From NCBI RefSeq assembly GCF_034092415.1, contig NZ_CP139304.1, positions 1,782,001 through 1,846,000 on the forward strand: 64,000 nt of DNA. The letters run 5' to 3'. Source of the DNA: Prochlorococcus sp. MIT 1341 (GTDB taxonomy: Bacteria; Cyanobacteriota; Cyanobacteriia; PCC-6307; Cyanobiaceae). Below are positions 55,048 to 64,000 of the stretch, piece by piece (position 1 is the stretch's first letter; every line of letters starts with the position of its first letter). Both the position numbers and the translations under genes were made by a program. Under the pieces are notes generated by a model, which ran no database searches, was not told the origin of the DNA, and was given only the letters and a program-made list of their open reading frames with translations.

Positions 55048-55388
55048 CTGACAGCGCATCTAAAGACTTTTACCTTCCACTCGATGTTGACGAGGTGATT
55101 GATTGCCTGATTCAACGATGGGATGTGAGCTATGACTTGCAGTTAGTAGTTAGGAATAAACGTCTTTATTTGCAAATTATGTGGGCTTATCTGGAGCAGC
55201 AATCCTTTCCGTTAGAAGAGAGCGCTTATAGACTGCATATTGCAGAAGTTCTTGATATTGTTAATAGGCTTGGCTTAGCTGATTCAGTAAGGAGTTGGCT
55301 CTCAAATACCCCAAAAAGACCTCGGGTTGGCAAGGCGCTTAGTCTGCCGCTGGTGGCTGATCAGCGTTTGGATGAATTTGTCCTTTGA
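55048..55388 (+). CDS. DUF3067 protein
   Basis: A small cyanobacterial/plastid-type protein with the DUF3067 blocks [37 protein letters not shown] and [14 protein letters not shown]. The start is uncertain: a TTG at 55048 ([10 protein letters not shown]) avoids overlap with the petC upstream; an ATG at 54984 lies in the same frame. It diverges from petC and overlaps the tatC 3' end by 50 bp. The function is unknown. Confidence 0.75.
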
Positions 55389-56142
55389 CCTGATCAGTTA
55401 GGGCAACTAAAGCAACCCCTATTAAGAAGAGGGCTGTTATGGCAGTAGTCAATAGGAGCATTGTGACTGGATCAGTAGATGGAGTGAGAACAGCGCCTAA
55501 TAAAGCTGCTACAAGAACCACCCAACGCCAAGAAGAGAGCATTTGTTTCCAGTTGATTAGCCCAAATGCACCTAAAAGCAATTGAAGAACAGGCAATTGA
55601 AAAGCTAATCCTGTAGAAAGCATTAGTAGAAGTACAAAATCTAGATAACGTTCAATTGACCAAATAGGCTCCACTACGTCTGCTCCGTAGTGGAGAAGGA
55701 ACCTAAGTGCAGCAGGAACTAATGCCCACCATGCAAAAGCTAGTCCCGCAAAAAATAATATTGCTGACCCTGCTACAGCTGGTGCAATAAGACGTCTTTC
55801 CCTGATAGTTAAACCAGGAAGAATAAAAGAGAGTCCTTGATAGAGGATGAAAGGTAGAGAAAAAGTGAGTCCTGCGTATCCTGCAACTTTTAATGAGACA
55901 AAAAGAAACTCACCAGGCGCTACTTGTAAAAATTTAATCGACCCGGCAGGCGCTTCAAGCATACGTACTAAAGGTTTTATAAATAAAAGGCTTCCTGCCG
56001 CTGCTATAACCACAGAAAGAAGGCTTAAGAGGACCCTCTGCCGAAGCTCCTCAAGATGATCTACCAATGGCATCTCTATTTCGTTGGGGAGGGATTCCAT
56101 CCTTTTGCCTGCTTTTTGATGTGGTGTGGCAGGTTTAGTCAT
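55339..56142 (-). CDS. tatC: Sec-independent translocase TatC
   Basis: The receptor for twin-arginine signal peptides. Six helices; conserved N-terminal MPLVDHLEELRQRV contains the Glu residues that bind the RR motif, and SLPFILYQGLSFILPGL follows, with the C-terminal loops present. Length 267. It lies close to petC, a Tat substrate, but is on the other side of the DUF3067 gene. The start MTKPATPHQK is the only good one. Confidence 0.95.
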   Translation of the reverse strand: MTKPATPHQKAGKRMESLPNEIEMPLVDHLEELRQRVLLSLLSVVIAAAGSLLFIKPLVRMLEAPAGSIKFLQVAPGEFLFVSLKVAGYAGLTFSLPFILYQGLSFILPGLTIRERRLIAPAVAGSAILFFAGLAFAWWALVPAALRFLLHYGADVVEPIWSIERYLDFVLLLMLSTGLAFQLPVLQLLLGAFGLINWKQMLSSWRWVVLVAALLGAVLTPSTDPVTMLLLTTAITALFLIGVALVALTDQVKGQIHPNADQPPAAD

Positions 56143-56202
56143 TGAGAGGTTATAGAGATTTTCAAAATAGTTTTGAGGGTTAGATACAACAGCATTATGA
56201 GG

Positions 56203-57888
56203 TTAAGGGCTATTCGAAGTGAGATATTTTTTGGCCCGTTCTGGTTGAGCCCATCTGATGGTGCCTCCACGATGCCGGACAGTTCCTGGAGCTGAATTGT
56301 TAACTCTTTGCAGGTTTTGCGTAGGGGTCATAACAACAGCAACTTTTTTATTGGCTTTAGCCCTACTGAAATATGCGGCAAGGTCAGCAGCTAGCTGAAG
56401 ATCAGGTTCATCTGGAAAAGTTGTAGAAGATTTAAGGACAACATGGCTGCCAGGACATTCCTGTGCATGAAACCAAAGATCTCCGGATTTTGAATAGCGG
56501 AGGCTAATTAATTCATTTTGCCGATGGTTTCTACCTATTTGGATAAGAAGACCTGCTGGGCTTTTTATCTCTAAAGGATTAGGTTGGTTTTGAATGTTCT
56601 TTTTGTGTTTCTTGCTTTGGTTTGATTTTTTTAGTAAATCATCAATTTCCATATTTAGCTCTTTAAGTCTTTGTAGACGATCTACGCTAGTTTCCCAGGT
56701 GTTTGTTATTAGATTTTCTAGATAGGTCTCGCTGTTATGAATTAGTTCGATCCTTTGCTTATGATGTTTGCACCTGTTTTTGAGACGATCCACAGATCGT
56801 TTAAGTTTTTTTGCTTTCTCATATAACTTTTGTGCTTTTAAAACACTATCTCGAGTTAGCGAAGGCATGCTGAGAATTAAGTCTGCTTCTTCTTTTAGTT
56901 GAGGGCCTTCAACGGTTTTTTCTAATAAAGCTTCTTGGTTTTGGAGCGCTTCTAATTCATGTTCAAGGTGCAAATCAAGAACTTTTTTAAGTTTTTTAGA
57001 AAGACTATTTATTTCCTTTTTGTTTAGACCTTCTTTGTAATAATGACCTAGAGCAAGTGCAAGGTTTTTGCTTGATTTGGAGGGATTAAGTACTTTTGAG
57101 TTCCACACTCTGTAGGGAGTTGGTCCTTGAAAGCTGAGGTTGAATATTTCTTCATCAAGTTGTGTAAGCCATTGACACCAACTTTTGTGGAGCATTGTCC
57201 ATCGTCTATCACTTATCTGTAGCACAGGGAGGTTGAGAATCTCTATTGCTATCTCAAAATCTTCGTGGGCTAATTGCAATGAAAGCGAAGGACTAATTCC
57301 TTGATAGCTTGAATGTAAGTTTTTTTTTAAGGTTTCTGGAGTTAAGCATAGGCGTCTTTTCCAACTGTCTATTGTTTCGCTCTTGTTGGGCTTGATTCCT
57401 TTAAGAGGGGGTGGAGGAACATATCGGTCTCCTGTACTTATTGGCCTGATGCGAGATTGACTCTCACGGACTTGGCGACCAAGAGTAATAATTTGCTTAT
57501 CTTCATTAAGTAGTAAAAAGTTGCTATGCCTTCCCATTAATTCAAGTATTAGAGATCGTTTAATAGGCTCTCCTGGACGCAAGGCTAGATTAAATTCAAC
57601 AACACGTTCAAAGTCTTTTTGTTTGATTTCTACCAAGGTCATTTGTCCAAGGCAATTTTGAATTTGTTTTGCAAGAGTGCTTTTACTGCCGATACGTGAT
57701 GGAGAGGGTACCCTAACTAATCTTGCTGCATCTGCTTTCCAGCTGAGTTCAAGCCAAACCAATCCCTTTAGGGTCCTTAAGCCAATTTGAAGTGTTTGGG
57801 GCTCTGGTTGTTGGGCTGTTTCAAATCGGCTGGGGACAATTTCTTTACGCAATTCGCTAAGGACTGCTTTTAGAGTGGTAAGGTCCAT
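56203..57888 (-). CDS. NFACT family protein (RqcH/FbpA-like)
   Basis: A 561-residue protein of the NFACT family, the bacterial relatives of Rqc2/NEMF that handle stalled nascent chains. The N-terminal NFACT-N domain (MDLTTLKAVLSELRKE, EPIKRSLILELMGRHSNFLL) includes the MGRHSN motif. A long coiled middle follows, about 270-430. The C-terminal NFACT-R domain begins LRYSKSGDLWFHAQECPGSH. ATG at 57888; the ATG at 57912 is an alternative. It diverges from gmk. Confidence 0.88.
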   Translation of the reverse strand: MDLTTLKAVLSELRKEIVPSRFETAQQPEPQTLQIGLRTLKGLVWLELSWKADAARLVRVPSPSRIGSKSTLAKQIQNCLGQMTLVEIKQKDFERVVEFNLALRPGEPIKRSLILELMGRHSNFLLLNEDKQIITLGRQVRESQSRIRPISTGDRYVPPPPLKGIKPNKSETIDSWKRRLCLTPETLKKNLHSSYQGISPSLSLQLAHEDFEIAIEILNLPVLQISDRRWTMLHKSWCQWLTQLDEEIFNLSFQGPTPYRVWNSKVLNPSKSSKNLALALGHYYKEGLNKKEINSLSKKLKKVLDLHLEHELEALQNQEALLEKTVEGPQLKEEADLILSMPSLTRDSVLKAQKLYEKAKKLKRSVDRLKNRCKHHKQRIELIHNSETYLENLITNTWETSVDRLQRLKELNMEIDDLLKKSNQSKKHKKNIQNQPNPLEIKSPAGLLIQIGRNHRQNELISLRYSKSGDLWFHAQECPGSHVVLKSSTTFPDEPDLQLAADLAAYFSRAKANKKVAVVMTPTQNLQRVNNSAPGTVRHRGGTIRWAQPERAKKYLTSNSP

Positions 57889-57980
57889 TATCTGGAGTGA
57901 ATTTGACAACATTTATTTTTTAAGAAGGTATTCTTTCTGGAGTTATCTTTGTATTCTGTACGCCGATTTTGCATAGGTAG

Positions 57981-58565
57981 ATGGAACTCTCAACTGATGC
58001 TGGCAGACTGACTGTTATCACTGGTCCAAGTGGCGTAGGAAAGGGTTCTTTGGTGAGGGAACTTTTAAAGTCTCATCCTCAAATTTGGCTTTCTATTTCT
58101 GCAACAACAAGAGAACCTAGAGTAGGTGAAATAGAGGGTAAAGATTACTTCTTTTTGCAAAAAGATCGTTTTCTGCAATTGGTTTCAGATGGAGGCTTTC
58201 TCGAATGGGCTGACTTCGCAGGGAATAGTTATGGCACTCCTCGTAAGCCTGTTTTAGATCACCTTTCACAAGGTCAGCCAGTTTTGTTAGAAATAGAGCT
58301 AGAAGGTGCAAGACAGATTCGCAAAAACTCTCCTGATTCTTTTCATATCTTTCTAGCTCCTCCAAGCTTTGAAGAATTAGAAAACCGTATTAGAGGTAGG
58401 GAAACGGATTCTGATGAGGCTATTCAAAAACGTTTATTCAGAGCCAGGGAAGAGTTAAATGCAAAAGATGAATTTGATGCTGTGATAATTAATGATGACT
58501 TGCAAGATGCTTGTTATCAAGTAGAGGAATTAATGGGCTTCACCACAAAAAAAGAAGGGCTTTGA
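57981..58565 (+). CDS. gmk: Guanylate kinase
   Basis: It phosphorylates GMP to GDP. P-loop [10 protein letters not shown] at 15-24, substrate-site residues in [21 protein letters not shown], and ILEIELEG-like [12 protein letters not shown]. Length 194 is usual. A strong hairpin at 58551-58576 begins within the last codons and stop of the gene. Confidence 0.97.
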   Translation: MELSTDAGRLTVITGPSGVGKGSLVRELLKSHPQIWLSISATTREPRVGEIEGKDYFFLQKDRFLQLVSDGGFLEWADFAGNSYGTPRKPVLDHLSQGQPVLLEIELEGARQIRKNSPDSFHIFLAPPSFEELENRIRGRETDSDEAIQKRLFRAREELNAKDEFDAVIINDDLQDACYQVEELMGFTTKKEGL

Positions 58566-58576
58566 GGCCCTTCTTT
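58551..58576. terminator. Bidirectional Rho-independent terminator (gmk / psaFJ)
   Basis: AAAGAAGGGC (58551-58560) and GCCCTTCTTT (58567-58576) pair over 10 bp with a 6-base loop. Read on the minus strand the stem runs into TTTTTTTG, the U-run of a classic terminator for psaF-psaJ. On the plus strand it overlaps the gmk stop. Confidence 0.85.
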
Positions 58577-58647
58577 GAAATTAATTTCGCAACCTACTTA
58601 GGTCCTAAGACATTAAGCTTCTTTCTCTTATTTAGAGACAGTTTCTA

Positions 58648-58809
58648 CTAGCCAAAAGACATTGGGTGGAATAGTAGGTCAGGGTGGAAACGATTAAATT
58701 CAATTAAGTACCCTGCAGTAAATAGAACCCATCCAGCGGCTACTACTGGCACAGATCTGAAAATCTTGTGCTTGTCGTAATAGGTGCCTTTATGTGGTGT
58801 GTTTGACAT
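58648..58809 (-). CDS. psaJ: Photosystem I reaction centre subunit IX (PsaJ)
   Basis: A 53-residue, single-helix subunit that packs against PsaF. The product [20 protein letters not shown] is followed by the helix [20 protein letters not shown] and ends [14 protein letters not shown]. The short length, C-terminal [10 protein letters not shown] block and position 44 bp after psaF all fit. The pair forms one transcript ended at 58551-58576. Confidence 0.95.
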   Translation of the reverse strand: MSNTPHKGTYYDKHKIFRSVPVVAAGWVLFTAGYLIEFNRFHPDLLFHPMSFG

Positions 58810-58853
58810 GGCTGGTGTTTTGTTTTGATGGTTAGAGAATTGAGGAGGCTCAG

Positions 58854-59396
58854 CTAGAAGGAAACTTTGCTGAAGTCAGATTCTGGCGAAGTTGTGATTT
58901 TGCTGTTGCTTTCACGGAGTCGACCAGAGCGGGCCTCTTTGTCAGCTTCTAGAGGCCACATTGCACCTTTTGCTAAAGCAGCTCTGAGGAAGTCAGGATC
59001 CAAGAAAATCTCATTTTCAGCCGGATTTTTTGAGGCACGGGCAAGCTTGAGATACTCCCTACCTGACCAGCCGATAATTCCTGCAACATATAGGAAAATA
59101 TGTCCTGGTATTAAGACATCTCCTTCATGGCCGCGGAAAACATTTGCGCCAAAAGGCTCAATAGTTGCCGGTACGATCAAATGTGGGAGACCATCATCCC
59201 CACATACTGCTTTGCTGTACCTTTCAAACCTTTCTATGGCTTGTGGAGTTGATGCAGCACTTGCTCTTTCCTGGAAGCGAGCGCTTTCAGAACAAGGGGT
59301 AAGTCCGCCATGCAAATCGGAGATCTCAGCCTTTGCAACTGGCGCAAAGCCGAATACAAGAAGGCCCGAGAGCAAGACGGCGAAGAGACGACGCAT
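58854..59396 (-). CDS. psaF: Photosystem I reaction centre subunit III (PsaF)
   Basis: A lumenal-side PSI subunit near the plastocyanin/cytochrome c6 docking site. The signal peptide [23 protein letters not shown] is followed by the mature part [19 protein letters not shown], then [19 protein letters not shown] and one membrane helix ([20 protein letters not shown]). Length 180 is normal. It diverges from tsaD across a 74-bp spacer that must hold both promoters. Confidence 0.97.
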   Translation of the reverse strand: MRRLFAVLLSGLLVFGFAPVAKAEISDLHGGLTPCSESARFQERASAASTPQAIERFERYSKAVCGDDGLPHLIVPATIEPFGANVFRGHEGDVLIPGHIFLYVAGIIGWSGREYLKLARASKNPAENEIFLDPDFLRAALAKGAMWPLEADKEARSGRLRESNSKITTSPESDFSKVSF

Positions 59397-59470
59397 TAGT
59401 TCGATACCTGTATTAATTCTGCCCTTCTAGGCAGCATGTAACCATACAAAGTTAGATCAGTTACCTCCAT

Positions 59471-60544
59471 ATGTTGACAACTGTGCTTGCCCTCGAAACA
59501 AGTTGTGACGAGTCAGCGGTTTCTTTGGTCAGAAGAAACCAAGGAAAAACATATGTTTTGTCAAGCAAAATCGCTTCTCAGGTTAAGGAACATTCCTTAT
59601 GGGGAGGGGTTGTACCTGAAATTGCTTCAAGGAGACATCTAGAAGCTCTTCCTTTTTTGATTGCTGATGCATTAGAAGAATCCAAAGTGGATATCCCAAA
59701 TGTTGATGCGGTTGCTGCAACTGTTACTCCTGGTTTAGTAGGGGCCCTTATGGTTGGATCAGTAACTGCGAGAACTTTGGCGGCTTTGTATTCATTGCCG
59801 TTTATAGGAATTCATCACTTAGAAGGTCACCTTGCTTCGGTTTTATTGTCTGAAGAGCCCCCCGACCCACCATATTTGGTGCTACTTGTGAGTGGCGGTC
59901 ATACCGAGTTGATTGAGGTTAGAGATCATGGGGCATATGAACGTATTGGAAGGAGTCATGATGATGCAGCGGGAGAAGCTTTTGACAAAGTTGCACGTTT
60001 ACTTGGGTTGCCTTATCCAGGAGGACCATCAATAGAAGCAATTGCTCAAGGAGGAGACCCTAGAAGATTTCAACTTCCTAAAGGAAAGGTTTCAAAGCCT
60101 GGCGGTGGATATTATTCATACGACTTTTCCTTTAGCGGTTTAAAGACTGCAATGCTTAGGAAGGTCGAATTATTTGCCTCAGAGGGACGGAAATTACCAG
60201 TTCCCGACCTTGCCGCTAGTTTTCAAAATATTGTGGCGGAAGTTTTGGTTGAAAGGACCGTGATTTGTGCTTCAGACAGGGGTTTGAGTAAAGTGGTTAT
60301 GGTTGGGGGTGTTGCGGCTAATCGTCGATTGAGGGAGTTAATGGAAGTGTCTTGTCAGAAAAATTCCATTGAAGTCAATCTTGCACCAAAAGCCTTTTGT
60401 ACAGATAATGCTGCAATGATCGGCGCCGCAGCTTTAAATCGTTTAAAATTATCGCAATGCTCTAGCTCTTTAGAACTAGGAGTTGTGGCTCGTATGCCCC
60501 TCAACCAAGCAGAGGCTTTATATAGTCAAAAGCCTCTTTTTTGA
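59471..60544 (+). CDS. tsaD: tRNA N6-threonylcarbamoyladenosine transferase TsaD
   Basis: It transfers threonylcarbamoyl to A37 of tRNAs that read ANN codons. ASKHA fold with [14 protein letters not shown], iron ligands His116 and His120 in HHLEGH, and [19 protein letters not shown] with the ATP site. Length 357 is normal and the ATG at 59471 is clear. It is followed by an hli gene 20 bp downstream. Confidence 0.97.
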   Translation: MLTTVLALETSCDESAVSLVRRNQGKTYVLSSKIASQVKEHSLWGGVVPEIASRRHLEALPFLIADALEESKVDIPNVDAVAATVTPGLVGALMVGSVTARTLAALYSLPFIGIHHLEGHLASVLLSEEPPDPPYLVLLVSGGHTELIEVRDHGAYERIGRSHDDAAGEAFDKVARLLGLPYPGGPSIEAIAQGGDPRRFQLPKGKVSKPGGGYYSYDFSFSGLKTAMLRKVELFASEGRKLPVPDLAASFQNIVAEVLVERTVICASDRGLSKVVMVGGVAANRRLRELMEVSCQKNSIEVNLAPKAFCTDNAAMIGAAALNRLKLSQCSSSLELGVVARMPLNQAEALYSQKPLF

Positions 60545-60564
60545 GTTATTTCCCTTTTTCATAA

Positions 60565-60747
60565 ATGGAAACCAAATCTAAAAATGAGTTATCTTCAGAT
60601 CCAGAAAAAGTAACAAGTGGAGAGTTGAATTCCTGGAGGAGAGGCTTTACTCCTCAGGCCGAGATATGGAATGGGAGGATGGCTATGTTTGGACTTGCAG
60701 TAGGAATAAGTATTCTTATTCTGCTTAGATTTAGTGTCCAGGGATGA
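60565..60747 (+). CDS. hli: High-light-inducible (Hli/Scp) protein
   Basis: A 60-residue single-helix light-harvesting-like protein that binds chlorophyll and protects photosystems under stress. The helix carries the chlorophyll-binding motif EIWNGRMAM (Glu33, Asn36, Arg38), followed by FGLAVGISILILLRF. The N-terminal 25 residues are polar. Hli genes are numerous in Prochlorococcus; this one is the only copy in the window. Confidence 0.95.
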   Translation: METKSKNELSSDPEKVTSGELNSWRRGFTPQAEIWNGRMAMFGLAVGISILILLRFSVQG

Positions 60748-61135
60748 TTTACTTAGTAGTAAGATCTTGTTTCTTGGAGCTATAGCTTCTTAGATTAGGG
60801 GTTTGTATATTTAACATGTATTTCTATATCCGCACTTCCTGTTTTTCATGATGATTTGCTATGCAATGTCCTAAGAGTAAGTCTTTTATTCTTTATAGCT
60901 ATTAGTCCACCCTCACACCCTACCCCTCACCCCCCCCATTCAGAGGTTATTAAGGTTGGCGTTGTATTAGTTAAGCCAGTATTGATTTTAAGTAACACAA
61001 TTAAGCTTTTTCAAGCTATGTAAGCTGCTGCTGTGGTTTGTATTGACTCAGACAACATCTTTAAACAAACCTTGAGATTGCTAGAGGATCAAAAGACTTA
61101 CGAAAATATGTCAAGAACCAAACACCCATTTTGTG
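60748..61135. other. Gene-poor spacer, about 388 bp, with a C-rich tract
   Basis: No convincing ORF. The plus strand holds a C-rich stretch from about 60907 to 60938 with a run of eight C at 60930-60937, strange in this AT-leaning DNA. No clear hairpin follows. It separates hli from the DUF1643 gene; a small RNA or a remnant of inserted DNA are both possible. Confidence 0.4.
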
Positions 61136-61711
61136 ATGGCAAGGCAAGTTCTCGAATCTTTAGAGCAAGTTTGGAATTCTAGGGGACCTGATGCTTCGTT
61201 TAGCAATTGTGGAAATTATCGCTGGTGGTTGAAGCGCGAAATAGGGCAGAGTCCTAAAACAATTGTATTTGTGGGCTTAAATCCTTCTAAGGCAAATAAG
61301 TTACAGGATGATGCCACCCTTCGGAGGGCAATTGCTTTTGCAAGCTCTTGGGGCTATGGAGGACTTCTAGTGGCGAATATATTTGCCCTAGTTGCTAAGT
61401 CTCCTTTAACTCTTAGGAAATCTCGGGATCCTATCGGGGATCTAAATGACAATGTTCTTCTCTCCATTTTTAATAGGTGGTCAAAGGAATCTGATTTAGA
61501 TTTATGGTTGGGATGGGGAGAAGGTGGAACTTTCCTTAAAAGGAATGAAGAGGCAATGTCAATGTTGAAACCCGCAGTCCTGAAGAGAGAAAAACTTTTC
61601 CCCAATACAAAGGGTCTTCTTGCTTTGGGAACGACTTTGGGAGGTAATCCCCTCCACCCTTTATATGTTGGAGCAAATGTGTCGTTAAAGATCTATGAGA
61701 CTTTGTTTTGA
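61136..61711 (+). CDS. DUF1643 protein
   Basis: A 191-residue protein with the DUF1643 pattern: FVGLNPSKANKLQDDATLRR (about 45-64), GYGGLLVANIFALVAKSP, and LWLGWGEGGTFLKR. The ATG at 61136 is favoured over a GTG at 61133. DUF1643 is scattered among bacteria and phages, so horizontal gain is possible, and it stands alone between long spacers (388 bp before, 234 bp after). The function is unknown. Confidence 0.82.
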   Translation: MARQVLESLEQVWNSRGPDASFSNCGNYRWWLKREIGQSPKTIVFVGLNPSKANKLQDDATLRRAIAFASSWGYGGLLVANIFALVAKSPLTLRKSRDPIGDLNDNVLLSIFNRWSKESDLDLWLGWGEGGTFLKRNEEAMSMLKPAVLKREKLFPNTKGLLALGTTLGGNPLHPLYVGANVSLKIYETLF

Positions 61712-61945
61712 AGAGATGATAGTGCACTTCTCCTCTTGAATGAATAAGGTTGCCTTTAGATAAAACAACAGTTTCAAATTGATCTAACATGAAATATTTC
61801 TGCACGGATATAAGAGAACCATTAATGTTTGTTTTGTCCATTTAGTTTTTAGATGTTATAAATCGATTTATCCGACATGAGGCTCTATCAGAACAGCCAT
61901 TATTTTTATTAGTTCTTGTGTTAAAAGCTCTCAAAAGGACTTCCT

Positions 61946-63220
61946 ATGACACCTGAGCGGCTAGGCCTGCTTTGGGGCGTTACTGTCTTCGCCGGCGCGG
62001 GGGCAAGGCTATTGGCTGCTTTTACAGGGCTCCCTGGGGTGGTTCTGCTTTTGCTTGCTGGACTTTTGATTGGTAGATCGGGGCTTGGTTTAGTCGAGCC
62101 TCTTGATTTGGGAGATGGTCTCGAGACGGTAGTAGGCCTTTTGGTAAGCCTTGTTTTATTTGATGGAGGACTAAACCTTCGACTTCCTGGTGACACAATA
62201 AAAGCCACAGTTTTTCGAATATCTGTAATTAGACTTTTAGTGTCTTTCCCGGCTGTTTTGTTTGCAGCTCATTGGTTGGCTGGTTTGGGCTGGGGTGTCG
62301 CATCTGTCTATAGCGCAATTGTTTTAGCCACTGGTCCGACAGTTGTTACCCCTTTAGTGCAACAAATACGCCTTGCATCTCCTTTGGGAGATGTGCTCGA
62401 AGCAGAAGGTCTTGTCTTGGAGCCAATAGGCGCGGTTATGGCTTTGCTACTTCTTCAGCTCGCTTTGGGGGATTTGCATGGATGGCGAGAGGTCGCTTCT
62501 GGAGCTTTCGTGAAATTAGGTGGAGGCGTAGGCCTGGGTTTAATTTTTGGTTGGCTAATGTCAGAGGCTTTAAGGTTTTTAAAGCCAGAGCCTTCAGTTG
62601 GCTTGAGACTTCAAATAACTTTAGGGTTGCTTTTTCTTTTATATGGAGTTTGTGAGTGGTTACTCCCTCTTTCTGGGCTCCCAGCATCAGTTTCGGCAGG
62701 AGTAGTTGTTGGTCGGAGGCCTGCAACTAATGCTGGTCAGTTGGATGGCTTAATTCGAGAACTTGCTCAACTTGCAATAACAATGCTTTTCCCCTTATTG
62801 GCCGCAGATGTTTCATGGAGTGAGCTAAGCCCGCTTGGTTGGGGTGGTTTTACTTGCGTTTTGGCTCTAATGATTGTAGTCAGACCTCTTGCCGTTAGTT
62901 TTGCTACAACTGGCTTGCCTCTTGATTTTAGGCAGAGACTTTTCTTAGGTTGGTTGGCTCCTAGAGGGATTGTGACTGCAGCTGTGGCGTCCCTATTCTC
63001 AATTCGGCTTGAACAAGCTGGCGTTTTGGGGGCTGGTCGTCTTCAAGGGTTAGTTTTTTTGACAATCCTAATGACTGTTGGGATTCAGGGGCTAACAGCT
63101 CAACCTTTGGCTAAGGCGTTTGGTTTGTTAGCCCCACAAAAGAGCGAAGAAGCAACAGATTTACAAGCACCTTCTAATACGGCTTCTGTCTTGGCCGACC
63201 CTGGCAAGGAGGCTCCATGA
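61946..63220 (+). CDS. CPA1-type cation/proton antiporter (NhaP-like)
   Basis: A 424-residue, twelve-helix antiporter. Features: [70 protein letters not shown]. The acidic region FDGGLN and TGPTVV match the family ion site. The substrate, Na+ or K+, is not certain. Its last 60 bp overlap the 3' end of gltX on the other strand. Confidence 0.88.
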   Translation: MTPERLGLLWGVTVFAGAGARLLAAFTGLPGVVLLLLAGLLIGRSGLGLVEPLDLGDGLETVVGLLVSLVLFDGGLNLRLPGDTIKATVFRISVIRLLVSFPAVLFAAHWLAGLGWGVASVYSAIVLATGPTVVTPLVQQIRLASPLGDVLEAEGLVLEPIGAVMALLLLQLALGDLHGWREVASGAFVKLGGGVGLGLIFGWLMSEALRFLKPEPSVGLRLQITLGLLFLLYGVCEWLLPLSGLPASVSAGVVVGRRPATNAGQLDGLIRELAQLAITMLFPLLAADVSWSELSPLGWGGFTCVLALMIVVRPLAVSFATTGLPLDFRQRLFLGWLAPRGIVTAAVASLFSIRLEQAGVLGAGRLQGLVFLTILMTVGIQGLTAQPLAKAFGLLAPQKSEEATDLQAPSNTASVLADPGKEAP

Positions 63221-64000
63221 GGAGAGGAGGTCTGGTCCTTGAAGTTGGCCAAATAGTGCTGCTCTAAGGCTCTTCATTATTAAACCTTTTTTTACCTCGG
63301 CCTTTTTGGCGGAATCGTTTAATAGTCCTTGTGCTTTTGGAATTTCCATTCCATTCCAAGGATCTTCTTCAAGTTTCTCTAGGAGAAATTTAAGGGCCGT
63401 TTTTGCACCTTTTAGTTGTAATTGTTCGAGCCCATCCTGTTTGAGTAAAGGTACCTCGAAAAAAGGTCTTGATTGTTCTAAAGCGTCATTAATGACAGTG
63501 AGTGATGGCCCTATTAGCTCTGCCAAAGCAATGCCCCAAGCCTTTTCTGGAAGTTGCCAATTGTTGTCTCTTAGGATTGGGCTGATTTCTTCAAAAAGTT
63601 TCTCGGGATGCCATTGATGAATAATTTGTGCATTTAGCCAATTCAGCTTGTCCCAATCAAACTTTGCACCTGCCTTGTTTACTCTGTCAAAATTAAAAAC
63701 CTCTGCTGCCTCATTAGCAGTAAATTTTTCATCCATTCCATCAGGGACAGACCAACCTAATAGAGCCATATAATTAGCCATTGCGTCAGGGGTATAGCCC
63801 ATATCTCTGAAATCGCTTATTGAGGTGACTCCATCACGCTTAGAGAGTTTGCGGCCTTCAGTATTAAGGATTAATGGAGTGTGAGCGAAAATTGGTTCAG
63901 CTAATCCGAAAGCTTTGTATAGGACTAATTGCTTAGCTGTATTTGCTAAATGGTCTTCCCCCCGAATTACATGGCTGATCTGCATTGCAGCATCGTCAAG
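63161..64000 (-). CDS. gltX: Glutamyl-tRNA synthetase, C-terminal part
   Basis: A class I synthetase that charges tRNA-Glu, whose product also feeds tetrapyrrole synthesis. Here about 280 C-terminal residues are visible, up to the right edge: [23 protein letters not shown] (the KMSKS loop), then the tRNA-binding helical domain ending SRIRRCL. The N-terminus lies outside the window. The stop overlaps the antiporter gene by 60 bp. Confidence 0.95.
   Translation of the reverse strand, partial: LDDAAMQISHVIRGEDHLANTAKQLVLYKAFGLAEPIFAHTPLILNTEGRKLSKRDGVTSISDFRDMGYTPDAMANYMALLGWSVPDGMDEKFTANEAAEVFNFDRVNKAGAKFDWDKLNWLNAQIIHQWHPEKLFEEISPILRDNNWQLPEKAWGIALAELIGPSLTVINDALEQSRPFFEVPLLKQDGLEQLQLKGAKTALKFLLEKLEEDPWNGMEIPKAQGLLNDSAKKAEVKKGLIMKSLRAALFGQLQGPDLLSSWSLLARVGQDRSRIRRCL

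Noticed and set aside
58867-59430. Long plus-strand ORF (187 codons) opposite psaF
   Set aside because: It lies wholly antisense to a well-recognised psaF with signal peptide and PSI motifs; its own product is low in recognisable structure.

Overview
The window is a gene-dense, AT-leaning stretch of a marine picocyanobacterial chromosome. The photosynthetic genes (psaF, psaJ, petC, petA, ndhB, a high-light-inducible protein, vipp1), the very short spacers, the many 4-bp stop/start overlaps and the small picocyanobacterial families all fit Prochlorococcus, or a close Synechococcus relative. No strain can be fixed by eye. There is no rRNA operon, CRISPR array, insertion sequence or prophage; the content is almost all core housekeeping.

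Layout from left to right. 1-2.3 kb: a cut-off membrane/coiled-coil protein, a small ORF, tRNA-Arg(TCT), a helix-turn-helix protein and a tiny membrane protein carrying a perfect 20-bp inverted repeat. 2.3-9.3 kb: rsmI, cysQ, then a minus-strand run serS-rseP-rpsN-pnp. 9.4-13.7 kb: a minus-strand run rpmH-rnpA-PH domain protein-yidC-yceD-like-ycf46-like, joining ribosome, RNase P and membrane insertion. 13.7-19.6 kb: a DUF2808 protein, aroH and sppA, then a plus-strand set (EamA transporter, GT4 and GT39 glycosyltransferases). 19.6-25.3 kb: a DciA-like protein, vipp1, an aminotransferase, birA, a LolD-type ATPase and ndhB. 25.4-34.4 kb: topA with a repetitive basic tail, a lipoprotein, a DUF2232 protein, a cobT-like gene, a Tat-type binding protein, an aldo/keto reductase with ferredoxin tail, a DUF151 nuclease, ribE and an AbrB regulator.

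34.5-42.4 kb is a respiratory block: ctaCDE on the minus strand, diverging from ctaA-ctaB (heme A synthesis) and an ABC-2 exporter pair on the plus strand, followed by a repeat-containing unknown. 42.6-51.6 kb: a solitary groL, fabG, a K+ channel/RCK protein, ispD, an LD-carboxypeptidase, ubiA, ppx and a small RodZ-like HTH protein. 51.8-56.1 kb: petC-petA-lgt-cobM, a DUF3067 protein and tatC, the translocase that exports Rieske-type proteins. 56.2-64 kb: an NFACT protein, gmk, psaF-psaJ, tsaD, an Hli protein, a DUF1643 gene in an unusually gene-poor spot, a cation/proton antiporter, and gltX running off the right edge.

I did not find a convincing undescribed multi-gene system. The best leads are structural: two long perfect inverted repeats (inside the 2.1 kb membrane gene and between ribE and abrB), an Ig-like insertion in YidC, near-identical in-frame tandem repeats in topA, groL and the 41.8 kb unknown, and the two gene-poor stretches at 44.7 and 60.8 kb.
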